Assembly: GCA_964035015.1 (NCBI GenBank)
Contig: OZ036005.1
Span: 497,701 to 561,700, forward strand
Reading direction: 5' to 3'
DNA length: 64,000 nt
Source of the DNA: Corallium rubrum
Taxonomy: Eukaryota > Cnidaria > Anthozoa > Scleralcyonacea > Coralliidae
Shown here: piece by piece, positions 37,599-48,015 of the stretch
How the letters are laid out: the number at the start of each line of letters is the position of its first letter
Position numbering within the stretch: the first letter of the stretch is position 1
The notes under the pieces: generated by a model
Database searches by the model: none
What the model saw: the letters and a program-made list of their open reading frames with translations, nothing else
Told to the model about the DNA's origin: nothing
Made by a program: the position numbers and the translations under genes

Positions 37599-40500
37599 AT
37601 GGGAGCGATTGCGGCAACTAATGAGAAATTGACGGCGAGCCTAGCGAGAATGAGTCTTCCGAAATGCCATCCAGACGTGTTTTACGGCGACGCTACTATG
37701 TTTCACCCCTGGAAAAGTACATTCAAAGGAATGATTCGTGACTGTGATGTCTCTCCTGAACATGAGATGAATTATTTGCACATGTACACAAAGGCGGAAC
37801 CACAGAAGCTGGTAAATAGCTTTCGTAAAAGACAACACCACGATCCCATACGACTGTTGAACGAACTCTGGAAAGAAATGGAGAGACGCTTCGGTAACGT
37901 CGCTGTAATAACCAAGGCGTTCCTGACAAGACTGAGAGAATATGCGAAATTTGGAGACAAAGACAAAGCAAAACTGCTAGCCTTTTCCGATCTGTGCATT
38001 GATGTGGCTTCCCAAATCGATCAACTTCCCGGGCTTGCCTGCCTGAATTATCCTAACACCATTCAACATATCCTGCAAAACTTGCCTGGATCGTTGCGCT
38101 CCGAATGGGAGAAACAAGTGGTCAAGTTCGCCGCGAAGAATTACGACGCCTATCCTGATTTCACAGTGTTTGCATCCATGGTCGAGAAGCAATCTCTATT
38201 GAGGAACCACCCAAACGTTACGGCGGCCGGAGATAGAAATGAAAAAGAGAAGAATGATCGACGAAACCCTTCTAGACAGCAATTCCACCCTTCGCATACA
38301 GTTTTAAAAGGAAACGCCGAGATGGATAAAGAAGGCAATGATGAAAAACACTGTTGGTTTCACGATAGCCAAGGTCACGACTTAACAGAATGCAGAGCCT
38401 TTTCCCGCAAGACCCTGCAGGAGAAAACCCAGTGGATTAAACAGGAGAGACTTTGTTTTCGGTGCTTATTACCAAAACATGTGGCCAAGGAGTGTAGAGC
38501 TAACGTTAAATGCAAGAAGTGTGGCAGCGACCGCCACCTGGTGATACTCCATTTGGATAAGAAGAAGGAAAAGACAGACGACAGCGAGAAGAAACAGTCA
38601 AACGAAAGCGAGAAGAAGGAGGGGACAGACGACGGCGAGGAGATTAATTCAGCTCGGACAGACATCGGCTGCGACGCTGTTGGTGGCGTTTCCTGCAGTA
38701 AAATTGTTCTCCTCGACATTTTTCATCCAAGCAGACCCGACAACAAAGTCAGAGTGTACGCCCTAATAGATGAACAGAGCAACGCATCGATGATTAGCCC
38801 TGAGCTGATAGACAAACTCGGAGTAGTTGGCTCAAAGGAGAAGTACTTGTTGTCAACTTGTAGTGGGTCGAAAGAAATAAGATTCGGTCGTCGAGTACCA
38901 GGATTAAAGATAACATCAATGAAAGGAGTATCACTGAATCTGCCGACCATGGTAGAATGTGACAACATTCCCAAAGATAAACGCGAAATTCCTTCGCCGG
39001 AGATGGCAAAACGATTCGATCACCTCCGAGATATCGCTGGAGAAATCCCATCCTTGGACGCCGAAGCGGAAGTCCAACTTTTGATTGGTCGAAACGCACC
39101 AGAACTTTTGAAAGTCAGAGCATTCCGTAACGGTCCGAAAGGCGAGCCATGGGCACATAAGTTATCTATTGGCTGGACTATCTGCGGACAAGTTTGTCTT
39201 GATCGTCATGGTGGACCCGTTCATATCCTTACTCATCGCACTGTGTGCCACGATCTGTTTGGGGAAGTCAACGATGGTGTTCGTACACAACGGACAACTG
39301 GCCTCCGTCTAGGATGCAACGCCTTTGGACAGACGCTGTGCCACGAGCTAGTGCCTTGCCCAAACAATTTCGTGATAAAAGAAGCTTATGGGAAGTCGGA
39401 GAACTCCACCGATGTCTTTCATACGACCGATCGTGATAACGAATCAAGCATGTCTGTAGAGGACCGACGTTTTATGCAGATCATGGAAAGGGGAATTCGC
39501 AAAAATGAAAAAGGGAACTGGGAGATGCCATTGCCTCTCCGATCAAGCAAGGTAAGTCTCCCAAACAATCGAGAGCAAGCTCTTAGCCGTATCAGGAGTC
39601 TATTGCACACCTTTAGGAAGAAACCTCAAATGGAAGAGGACTATTTTCTTTTTATGGCCAAGTTGTTCGAGCGTGGACACGCCGTACCGGTACCACCGAA
39701 TGAACAACCTAAGGATGAAGAAGGCGGGAAAGTTTGGTACTTACCACACTTTGGAGTCTATCACCCACGAAAGTCAAAGATTCGCGTAGTGTTCGACTCA
39801 TCTGCACATTTCCAGGGAACTTCATTAAATACAGAACTACTTCCTGGTCCAGATACATTGAACAGTCTGTTAGGCATACTGATCCGCTTCAGACGAGATA
39901 ATGTGGCAGTGGTATGTGATATAGAGCAAATGTTCCACAGCTTCCACGTAGATCCTTCACATCGAGATATGCTACGATTTCTTTGGTTTGAGGACAACGA
40001 CGGATCGAAGGAAATCATCGAATACCAAATGGTCGTTCACTTGTTCGGAAATTCCTCCAGCCCAGCTGTAGCAACGTTTGGCCTGCGAAAGACCGCTGAA
40101 GAGGGTGAACAAGAATTTGGACGGGCTGCGAAAGAATTTGTCCTCAACGACTTTTACGTAGACGACGGCTTGACTTCTTGCCCCACTGCAAAAGAAGCTG
40201 TAAACCTAGTCAAGAACACTCAGACAATGCTGGCGACGGCGAACCTCAGGCTGCATAAGATTGCATCGAACTCGGTCGAGGTGATGAAAGCCCTACCACA
40301 GCAAGATAGAGTCGACAGTTTCCGAGATTTAGATCTTCATAAAGATCCACTCCCGTCGCAGCGTTCATTAGGTGTGATATGGAATCTGGAGAAAGACTCC
40401 TTTGCATACCAAATTTCGTTACCCGAGAAACCCTACACTCACAGAGGAGTTCTGTCCATCATCAATTCGATATACGACCCGTTGGGACATGCAATTCCAG

Positions 40501-42866
40501 TCACGCTACAGGGAAGATTATTATTGCGCGAGCTCGTCACGAGGGGAAACGAAAGAAACGGCAAAGACCCGCCTCTTGGATGGGATGATCCGCTCCCAGA
40601 TGCCCTCCAAAACAAGTGGAAAAACTGGAAAGACTCACTCAACGATCTGCAAGACGTTCTTATTCCAAGGTGCTACCTTCCGGAACACTTTGGGAAAGTC
40701 AGCAAAATAGAAATTCACGCATTCTCAGACGCCAGTTGTAACGCAATTGGTACTGCGATATACTTAAAGCAAACGAACGAAGCTGAAGAAGTTAGCCTTT
40801 CACTCGTGTACGCTCAAGCACGGCTGTCTCCTAAGCAAGCGACAACCATTCCAAGATTAGAACTTTGTGCTGCAGTACTGTCAGCCCAAGCCGTTAACTG
40901 GATAACTCGCGAATTGAAGCTTGGAATAGACGAGACCGTTTTCTACACTGACTCCAAGGTAGTATTAGGATACATTCAAAACGAAAGTCGCCGATTCTAT
41001 GTGTATGTAGCTAATCGAGTCCAAATCATTCGAAGTATGTCGAGTCCCTTGCAGTGGAGATACGTTGAAACAATGGAAAACCCAGCGGACATCGCCACAA
41101 GGAGTAAAGCTGCCAAAGACCTAAGGAAGTCGTCATGGTTTAACGGTCCTGATTTTTTAAGAAACAGTTCGTTACCCGTAATTTACCCAGTCGAATTGCC
41201 TATAGTCAACAATGACCCAGAAATCCGACCTCAAGTCACGATCTACAGCACAGATCATCGCGAGATCCAGGGTCTAGGATCTAGCAGATTCGACCGATTC
41301 TCTAAATGGGTTCTATTACGAAGAGCTTTAGCCAATCTAATGGTCAAAGCGAAACAACTCAAAGCCCGACGAAAAACATCGTCAACGTCCGAGAACAGAG
41401 ATGCACGTAATTCTCCACCTAATTTTCTAGCGAAATCAAGACAGCTTCGACTACGCCCATCTGCAACGGAATTGAAACAGGCGGAAACGTTAATGATTAA
41501 AACTGTCCAGACCGACGCCTTCACCTCAGAAATGAAAGCTCTTCAGCAAACGACTTTAGAAGGAAGTTCTTCTAAAAGTAGCCTGACGAAATCCAACATA
41601 TACCGGCTCGATCCATTCATAGATGACGACGGAGTCCTTCGAGTTGGAGGAAGACTTCGTCGAGTAGACCAAATGTTCGAAGAGAAACATCCCGCCATCC
41701 TACCTAAAAACAGCTATCTGGCGACACTGGTAATAGACCATTATCATAACAAGGTGTACCACCAAGGAAGACAAATCACTCATGGCGCGATACGACAGGC
41801 AGGTATTTGGATAATGGGAGTTAGCCGAATGATTTCAAAGAAGATTGGTCGATGTGTTATCTGCAGGAGGTTAAGAGGGAGGAACATGACACAACATATG
41901 GCCGACCTACCAGCCGATAGACTAGATACACCGCCACCATTCACCAACGTTGGCCTCGACGTATTTGGGCCTTGGATCATTCAAACGCGAAGGCTGAGAG
42001 GAGGAGCAGCAAATGCGAAAAGATGGGCACTGATTTTTACATGTCTGAACTGCCGAGGTATCCACATTGAAGTGTTGGAGACAATGGAAACGAGCTCATT
42101 TATTTGCGCTCTTAGGCGTTTCATCTCTATTCGTGGACCACCTTCAATACTGCGTTGTGACCGAGGAACAAATTTCGTCGGAGGAAAATTCGAACTGGAC
42201 CATGCGTTACACGAAATGGACCATAAAGCCATAGCAAATTACGCTAACGAACAAAACTGCGAGTGGCTTTTTAATCCTCCGCACGCTTCACATTTCGGCG
42301 GTATTTGGGAACGTCAAATCGGCACCGTACGACGAGTCCTAGATGCAATGCTTTTACAGCTCGGCCCATCGCAGCTAACACACGAGTTACTTGTGACTCT
42401 TATGGCTGAAGTCACCGGTATAGTCAACTCGCGACCTATTGCTACCTTACCATCCGACGTAGACCAACCCCAACCACTGTCCCCAAATATGCTACTTACA
42501 ATGAAGATGAGACCTCTCCTTTCTCCACCTGGAGTCTTTACCCCTCAGGATCTCTATTCACGTCGCTATTGGAGAAGAGCTCAGTACCTTGCAGATCAGT
42601 TCTGGACTCGTTGGAAGCGAGAATATCTTCAAGCCCAGCAGTCGAGATCAAAGTGGAATAAACAACACCCTAATCTCGCCGTTGGTGACATCGTTATTAT
42701 GAAAGAAGACACCCACCGTAACCAGTGGCCACTCGGGAGAATTGTTGAAGCGGTAAAAAGCGAAGATGGTAAAGTACGGAAAGCCAGAATAGCTATCTGG
42801 AAAAGCGGGCAGAAAAAATGTTACTTCAGACCTATCAGCGAACTGGTTCTCATAATGCACCTTTGA
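37599..42866 (+). CDS. BEL/Pao Gag-Pol polyprotein
   Basis: 1755 codons, uninterrupted. Residues about 25-200: DUF1759-type Gag (FYGDATMFHPWKSTFKGMI). 286-299: CCHC zinc knuckle (CFRC...H...C), and 305-318 a CCHH variant. About 365-560: A17-type aspartic protease region with LIDEQSNASMIS (Asp391). 720-890: reverse transcriptase with VVCDIEQMFHSF and FYVDDG (852-857). About 1035-1170: RNase H with AFSDAS, RLELCAA and YTDSK. About 1381-1422: HHCC zinc finger of integrase. 1450-1575: integrase core with catalytic Asp1454, Asp1521 and Glu1571 (D-66-D-49-E). About 1660-1745: DUF5641 C-terminal domain (VGDIVIMKEDTHRNQWPLGR). All catalytic residues look intact. It makes the enzymes for reverse transcription and integration of the element. 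Confidence 0.96.
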   Translation: MGAIAATNEKLTASLARMSLPKCHPDVFYGDATMFHPWKSTFKGMIRDCDVSPEHEMNYLHMYTKAEPQKLVNSFRKRQHHDPIRLLNELWKEMERRFGNVAVITKAFLTRLREYAKFGDKDKAKLLAFSDLCIDVASQIDQLPGLACLNYPNTIQHILQNLPGSLRSEWEKQVVKFAAKNYDAYPDFTVFASMVEKQSLLRNHPNVTAAGDRNEKEKNDRRNPSRQQFHPSHTVLKGNAEMDKEGNDEKHCWFHDSQGHDLTECRAFSRKTLQEKTQWIKQERLCFRCLLPKHVAKECRANVKCKKCGSDRHLVILHLDKKKEKTDDSEKKQSNESEKKEGTDDGEEINSARTDIGCDAVGGVSCSKIVLLDIFHPSRPDNKVRVYALIDEQSNASMISPELIDKLGVVGSKEKYLLSTCSGSKEIRFGRRVPGLKITSMKGVSLNLPTMVECDNIPKDKREIPSPEMAKRFDHLRDIAGEIPSLDAEAEVQLLIGRNAPELLKVRAFRNGPKGEPWAHKLSIGWTICGQVCLDRHGGPVHILTHRTVCHDLFGEVNDGVRTQRTTGLRLGCNAFGQTLCHELVPCPNNFVIKEAYGKSENSTDVFHTTDRDNESSMSVEDRRFMQIMERGIRKNEKGNWEMPLPLRSSKVSLPNNREQALSRIRSLLHTFRKKPQMEEDYFLFMAKLFERGHAVPVPPNEQPKDEEGGKVWYLPHFGVYHPRKSKIRVVFDSSAHFQGTSLNTELLPGPDTLNSLLGILIRFRRDNVAVVCDIEQMFHSFHVDPSHRDMLRFLWFEDNDGSKEIIEYQMVVHLFGNSSSPAVATFGLRKTAEEGEQEFGRAAKEFVLNDFYVDDGLTSCPTAKEAVNLVKNTQTMLATANLRLHKIASNSVEVMKALPQQDRVDSFRDLDLHKDPLPSQRSLGVIWNLEKDSFAYQISLPEKPYTHRGVLSIINSIYDPLGHAIPVTLQGRLLLRELVTRGNERNGKDPPLGWDDPLPDALQNKWKNWKDSLNDLQDVLIPRCYLPEHFGKVSKIEIHAFSDASCNAIGTAIYLKQTNEAEEVSLSLVYAQARLSPKQATTIPRLELCAAVLSAQAVNWITRELKLGIDETVFYTDSKVVLGYIQNESRRFYVYVANRVQIIRSMSSPLQWRYVETMENPADIATRSKAAKDLRKSSWFNGPDFLRNSSLPVIYPVELPIVNNDPEIRPQVTIYSTDHREIQGLGSSRFDRFSKWVLLRRALANLMVKAKQLKARRKTSSTSENRDARNSPPNFLAKSRQLRLRPSATELKQAETLMIKTVQTDAFTSEMKALQQTTLEGSSSKSSLTKSNIYRLDPFIDDDGVLRVGGRLRRVDQMFEEKHPAILPKNSYLATLVIDHYHNKVYHQGRQITHGAIRQAGIWIMGVSRMISKKIGRCVICRRLRGRNMTQHMADLPADRLDTPPPFTNVGLDVFGPWIIQTRRLRGGAANAKRWALIFTCLNCRGIHIEVLETMETSSFICALRRFISIRGPPSILRCDRGTNFVGGKFELDHALHEMDHKAIANYANEQNCEWLFNPPHASHFGGIWERQIGTVRRVLDAMLLQLGPSQLTHELLVTLMAEVTGIVNSRPIATLPSDVDQPQPLSPNMLLTMKMRPLLSPPGVFTPQDLYSRRYWRRAQYLADQFWTRWKREYLQAQQSRSKWNKQHPNLAVGDIVIMKEDTHRNQWPLGRIVEAVKSEDGKVRKARIAIWKSGQKKCYFRPISELVLIMHL

Positions 42867-42943
42867 ACTATTATCTTTTGTAATGTACACTATGTAACGT
42901 GTAAGTAGCAAGGACGTTTTCGCCATCGTCCTTGGGCGAGGAG

Positions 42944-43317
42944 TGTTGTGATACTTGATATAAGATAACTATACGGGCTAGACCCAGACCCCCGGGGGTA
43001 TAAAGGTCGCAGCGGCGGGTTTGGGCGGCCATATTTGAACATTTCGTCGTCTGGGGTAAATTGGAGAACTAATCGGAGTATTATCGGAGCTATTTGGAGG
43101 ACGATATAAGGCCAAAGATGTAAGTCGTTGTAACGTTGTATACTCGTCTTTATATGTCAAATGGCAGTCGGCGTAGTATGTTTATCGTGCATATTTTTGT
43201 AATTTGGTTTTTAGTTTTCACCGAATGCTGTAGTTCAGATTTTATTAAACCCTTTGATATTGTATGAACTGTACGTTGTCGGTTGGCACTTCGCTCCTCA
43301 TCCGTGGGGACGCGACA
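42944..43317 (+). mobile_element. 3' LTR of BEL/Pao element
   Basis: 374 bp. Differs from the 5' LTR at three places (ACTATA/ACTATAC region, CTGGAG/CTGGGG, AATGTC/AATGGC). Followed by the target duplication ATTAC (43318-43322). Confidence 0.95.
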
Positions 43318-43478
43318 ATTACCGTTTAGATTTGTTTACATCTTAACTAAACCAATTCTTCTTTGTAAATTTAGTTTATGCTAATTTCAAAACCACAGTA
43401 AGATCTGGCTAATCAATTGCGTGAGCCCAGTTAACCAGGCTAGCCCGGCTCATGTATAAACAGCACCTATCAGGTGCT

Positions 43479-44983
43479 TCAAGGAAACGTACGTGAGCTA
43501 GACTTCTCCTTATCGGGATTAAAGTTTCGATATTCCACAAAGAACCATATAACTTGGACCATCCAGGCAAAAATAAGTCCTACACAAGTGAACTTCATTG
43601 ATATCTCACTGAAAGTTAAACCTGCTATCAAACGGCTGGAAATAATTGCCAAGTGAAGCACAGCGAAAGCTAGACCTTGATAAAAAGCAGTATGGTTCGG
43701 GTCCGATACTTTGGAAAGCAGAGAACAACAAACGGAAAAGACGATAGATGGCATACCCAGACAGGCGAAAGGCAGAAGAAGATAAGCCCCAAGCAATAAA
43801 TCTGCGGCATCGTTCCACGAGAGAGCAAAATAGAGCAGTAAAACATGTGGAAAGAATTCCAAAGTAATTGAAAAAAGAATCAGGTTCCTTTCAGAGATGT
43901 ACACCGAGAGAATGTAAGCAGATAAAAGAAGGACAAATGCAAACAATGAGCCGTTTAGAAAGAGCAATTTAACGTGGATGAGCTGTAAGTAATATAGTTT
44001 TACTGCAAGTAATGGAAGATAAAACGCAGTGACACAATACAGAAAAATAGCCACGAACATAATGAAATATAAACAAAAGATTTTGTGATCGAACATCTTC
44101 CGTGGACCTTCTGCCTTGGGTTCCGATTCATATTTAGGATCGTTTTTGTCATCGTTTGTCGAATCAAACTTGATTTGTTCTTGGGATGCGTTGCTGCCCG
44201 CCATATTTCTTGGTAAAAAAAGTGAGAAAGTGAATAAGCCCAGATGCATGATCACCAAAACGAACCCAGGAGAGTTTCCAGGACCAATCTTCCAACCAAA
44301 GATGTCTAAGTTGAACGTCAGAAAACTACCAATTGCTGGCGCGAGCGCTGTTCCGAAAGAATACAATCCTTCGAAAAGAATTAAAGATTTCGCGCGGTTT
44401 CTGTCGCTTGTGCTTTTTATTACCACACTAAACACAACTCCATATGATGCCGAGGCTATGCCACTTATCAATCGCCCAAACAAAGGAAAATATGCGTTGA
44501 CTGGAATTGAGTAGAGTAGATTGCCAAAAAATTTAACAAAACCAGAAATGACGAGAATGGCTTTGGAGGATTGAAATCTGTCGGCCAGGCGTCCAAACAC
44601 TGGAGAAAAAAGCAGCGCACCGACGGAGTAAACTGCCAATGTAACGCCGAGAAAAAAATGTGTTTGCCCCAATGAAGCAATATAATACCAAGCAGTTGGT
44701 ATGATTAAGAATTCCTCCATACCATCTGTAAGGCAAAAAATAACCATAAACAGGAAAACCACTGTAGGCATTGAGGTAAATTCAATATTGAGAGGATTTC
44801 TTAACGCTCTATACACAAAGAGAAAAAAACGGTAAAAAATGTTAAGTTTAGTTGAGTGATGGTTTCTTAATCTCTAGAATTAACTTATGCCTTAAGCTCG
44901 ATATACAGTAACACTGAAACAACAGTTTCAGAAACAAAGTTTCCGAAAAACAGTTTCTCTTACAGATGATCAAAAGTCGCCAT
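43479..44983 (-). CDS. Major facilitator superfamily transporter, MFSD8-like, copy 1 (two exons)
   Basis: Exon 2 (44808-43479) encodes 12 predicted membrane helices. The MFS motif FGRLADRF lies between helices 2 and 3, and a second GR-containing repeat (FPLFGRLISG) lies in helix 4. GWKIGPGNSPGFVL precedes helix 6, and a long acidic cytoplasmic loop (about 210-245: DSTNDDKNDPKYES) separates the two halves. The GW-K-x-x-P-x-x-S-PG pattern recalls MFSD8/CLN7 lysosomal transporters; the substrate is unknown. Exon 2 has no good start of its own near the 5' end: a pyrimidine-rich TTTTTTTCTCTTTGTGTATAG acceptor precedes it. A 20-base exon 44983-44964 starts ATGGCGACTTTTG and ends at GTAAGAG, joining exactly in frame across a 155-base intron. 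Total about 449 residues. The stop is TGA at 43481-43479. Confidence 0.85.
44964..44983 (-). CDS. Start exon of transporter copy 1 (20 bp)
   Basis: Seven codons beginning ATG GCG ACT, followed by donor GTAAGA. The phase (two bases of the last codon) matches the acceptor at 44809, making the junction codon CTA. The ATG is in an AACATGG context. Inferred, but every element fits. Confidence 0.72.
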
Positions 44984-45197
44984 GTTGGCTGGCTACTTCA
45001 AAGTTCCGCGCGACATTGAATAGATCAAATAATGAGCGTGGGAATACGTACTCAATACTTAGGTTAAATATTTGTTTTCTTAGCGAAGTGCATGTGCAAT
45101 TTGTCTTCTGAATTTTTATATACCTGTTAACTAATTACCATACTCTGCTGTTTAATAATAATAGTCCGAATTCGTCGATTCCGTGTCAATATTTTAG

Positions 45198-45850
45198 CAT
45201 GGATAGCGCGGTAGAGGATTGGATATGAGAAGAATATATTCCTCATAGTTATTACTCGTGTATAGAAAATGTTCAGGTACAAGGACGATAAGCCCAATAC
45301 GTACTAGCTTCTTCGTTATCATCTATAAAAAACTTTAGGTCTAAAAAATAGTTGTTTTTTTGAGTTAGCGTTCCAGTTTACTTAGAGTTCAATGGTTTCG
45401 GCTAAAAGGGATCACTCAAAAGGAGTGCTTTTCCAAAATATGTCGTCAGATGTGTTGTTCCCAAATTTGTCGTCAACTTTCAGTGAAGATTTTAGGTAGT
45501 GGTAGTTGTAGTCACCCAAGGCCATCTCACGTCATCGTGCAAATAGCTTATATATTGTGCTTACATGCAGTTCTAATTATAAGTTGGTGTATTTTATGAC
45601 ACCAGCTGATCGTGTATATAACTGTGCTGCTCACAGTCTTTATACTGAGCATGCCATATGTAAACCATAGAGTATTGTACAAATTTAACTGTTGATACGG
45701 TTTAGCTATAGTCATCTCGCAGAGATCGCGTTAATGATCGTGCTGGTCATTGTGAAGCATGTAATAAAGAGCTGTTCCTCCCCAACATGCACTGGACACC
45801 GCAGCAAGATTCTCCACAATCCGCTGTCCGAATTTCGCCCAATAAGTCAT
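45198..45850. other. End of duplication copy 1 and non-coding spacer
   Basis: 45198-45255 (AGCGCGGTAGAGGATTGGAT) matches 57748-57805, after which the two copies diverge. The spacer to the LINE fragment shows no gene. A stretch at 45400-45500 (GGGATCACTCAAAAGG, CAAATTTGTCGTCAAC) is related to 11040-11140. Confidence 0.7.
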
Positions 45851-47035
45851 GAATCCGTGGTCAACATTTAAACTGGATGAAAGCATGGTTGTTAAACAGG
45901 ACTCAACAAGTGGTACTTGAAGGCGAAATAGTGAAAAGTCAAATGTGAAATCAGGAGTCCCACAAGGAACGGTCCTAGGCCCCTTTGCTTCTTACTCTAC
46001 ATTAATGACATGGGTAGCAACGTCTCGTCTAATCTGAAACTTTTCGCTGACGACGCTCTCCTGTATGGCCTAGTCCATAATGTTAATGATGCTCTCCAAC
46101 TTCAACAAGACCTAGACAGCCTTGTTACTTGGGCTCAGGAATGGCAGATGAACTTCCACCCCTCTAAATGCTATGTTCTTCGGATATATAGGATCAAGAA
46201 CCCTATTATCCACCACTACACCATGTTAGGTCAAATTTTAGAAGCTGTTGACCATCAACCTTACCTGGGTATTACTATCTCGGAAACACTTAGCTGGAAA
46301 ACACATATTTTAAATGTGAAGAATAAAGCAAATAAGACTTTAGGCTGTATAAAAAGGAATCTCCACTCATGTCCAGAAAGAGTTAAAGCACAAGCATACA
46401 CTTCTCTAGTGAGACCCATTCTAGAATTTGGCAGTACCGCATGGGATCCTTATAGGAAGTATCAGAAAAATTATCTTGAACAAGTACAACGACGTGCTGC
46501 ACGTTTTGTTACTAAAACATATTCTAGACAGGAAGGATGCGTTACACAAGCGCTAAACCATCTTAATTGGCCAACATTGGAGCACAGAAGGAAAGTAGAC
46601 AGACTAACCTTAATGTATAAGACACTATACGGCCAAGTAGCAATCAATATACCACCTTATGTGAAACATAAAGCTGTTATGAAAACCAGAAACTCTGACC
46701 CAATGAAATTTATCCCAGTACAAACATCATGTGATGAATATAAATTCAGTTTTTGGCCCAGAACAATTAGTGACTGGAATAGCTTACCACCACATATTAT
46801 AAACATGCCCTCGATAGGTGGCTTTAAGGCAGCTGTTAGTGATTATATCTCTGCCTAAGTCTAAGTTCTCCTACTGATTGGTAGGACTTTACTTTTATAA
46901 TAATTATTATAATTATTTCATGACTACCATATAATTACTAAATTATGTTATTATTTTATTTTAATTCGAACTGGAATTTGCTGGATGTCCATAAGGATTT
47001 TGCAAATAAATTATGTAGATGTAGATGTAGAATCA
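45850..47035 (+). mobile_element. Non-LTR retrotransposon fragment (CR1/L2-like RT)
   Basis: Contains the RT motif VKSGVPQGTVLGP (about 45940-45980), then a one-base frame change. The frame 46010-46858 follows with LKLFADDALLYG (the F/YADD box), WQMNFHPSKCYVL, YLGITISETLSWKTHI, SLVRPILEFGSTAWDP, VQRRAARFV and FWPRTISDWNSLPP to the stop. It ends at a (TGTAGA)n tail, about 47017-47032. 5'-truncated and frameshifted, so inactive. Confidence 0.88.
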
Positions 47036-47289
47036 TCAAGTTCCAAGCAAGCCCTGGAACGACATGCCTGCTTTTGAAATAAAAGATTGCCAAGAGACGG
47101 TTGCATACGAGATAAGTGGCCGGAAGGAAGCGAAAAGGTCAAAACACCCCCACCGAGGTATATTTTGTTAATTATGTGTAGATGCTAAGGTATATGAATA
47201 TTAGATTATAAGCATTTTGTTGGTGGGAGGATTATATGTTAGTGTGTTTAATACTTTCAAGTAACACACTCTAGTCAGTCTCTAGTTGT

Positions 47290-48015
47290 TCATCCCAATT
47301 ACAGTCAAACTGGATGCATGTTCTCTTGCATGCTACTCTGCAATATTGCGCATTTGCGCCGCAACATTGCAATGTTGATTGTCAATTTGACTCAGGGCCT
47401 CCCATGGTGGAGGGGGGGGGGGGCGTGCACAGAAAGGGACTCTTCTAGGGGAGTCCAGGGGCATACTCCCGCGGAAATGTTTGAAATTTAAAGTCTCGGA
47501 AATGCCATTTCCTGCATTCTGAGGGGTGATTTTTAAGAACACTGAAGGTCATAAAATGTCATAAAAACTAGTTCAAATACAATACATTTCTGACTGGTTT
47601 GCTTTCAAATATAATATGGAAAATGTGGTGAGGAACTATAAAAAGATTTTTCATCACCACATACCGTTATCAAAACAAAAACTATTTAACTAATATAAAG
47701 ATTTTTCTAGCCTTTCTAACAACTTGACTTGCTTATCTATACATATTTTATCCTGGGCAAAAAGGGACTTTTACTGGGGAGCAAAATCAATTCGTGTGTG
47801 AGTGAGTGTGTGTGGGTGGTGGGGGGGGGGGGGGGGGGGGGGATGGGGTTATAGTTAAAAGGGGCCCTGATTTGGCTTGAGCAACTTGCAAACGTCTCGT
47901 GAAGATTCCTTTAAAGGTTCGTCTTTCTTTCGAGTAAATATACAAATTTATGTTTAAAATATTACTACATTGCAATATTCCCAGGCAAACAGAGAGCACC
48001 CGATTTGACTGTATT
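47290..48015. mobile_element. Foldback related to 17336-18060, hosting a hAT-type MITE
   Basis: The left arm (ACAGTCAAACTGGATGCATG; TTCTCTTGCATGCTACT; CAATATTGCGC) corresponds to the 17336 family; the right arm ends GAGAGCACCCGATTTGACTGT. The 47393-47869 element separates the arms at the same place as in intron 14. Confidence 0.8.
47393..47869. mobile_element. hAT-type MITE (477 bp)
   Basis: Termini CAGGGCC and GGCCCTG. Flanks ATTTGACT (47385-47392) and ATTTGGCT (47870-47877) form an 8-bp duplication with one difference. Its interior (AAATGCCATTTCCTGCATTC and following) is shared with the MITE at 59515-59960. It contains a G23-type run at about 47820-47842. Confidence 0.85.

Larger units (their letters stand above)
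36113..43317 (+). mobile_element. Full-length BEL/Pao LTR retrotransposon (7.2 kb)
   Basis: Two equal 374-bp LTRs, a 5-bp target duplication, a coiled-coil ORF1 and a gag-pol ORF2 with all Pao/BEL domains in canonical order (protease, RT, RNase H, integrase). No envelope frame is seen. A purine-rich GGGCGAGGAG immediately before the 3' LTR is a likely polypurine tract. The element is young: about 0.8% LTR divergence and an uninterrupted 1755-codon frame. It lies between the duplicated transporter gene and its upstream minisatellite, in the opposite orientation to the transporter. Confidence 0.97.

Noticed and set aside
43606..44680. Additional frames over the transporter genes (both strands)
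   Set aside because: Shadows of the transporter reading frame. Same for 55728-56639 and for most small frames within the BEL polyprotein.
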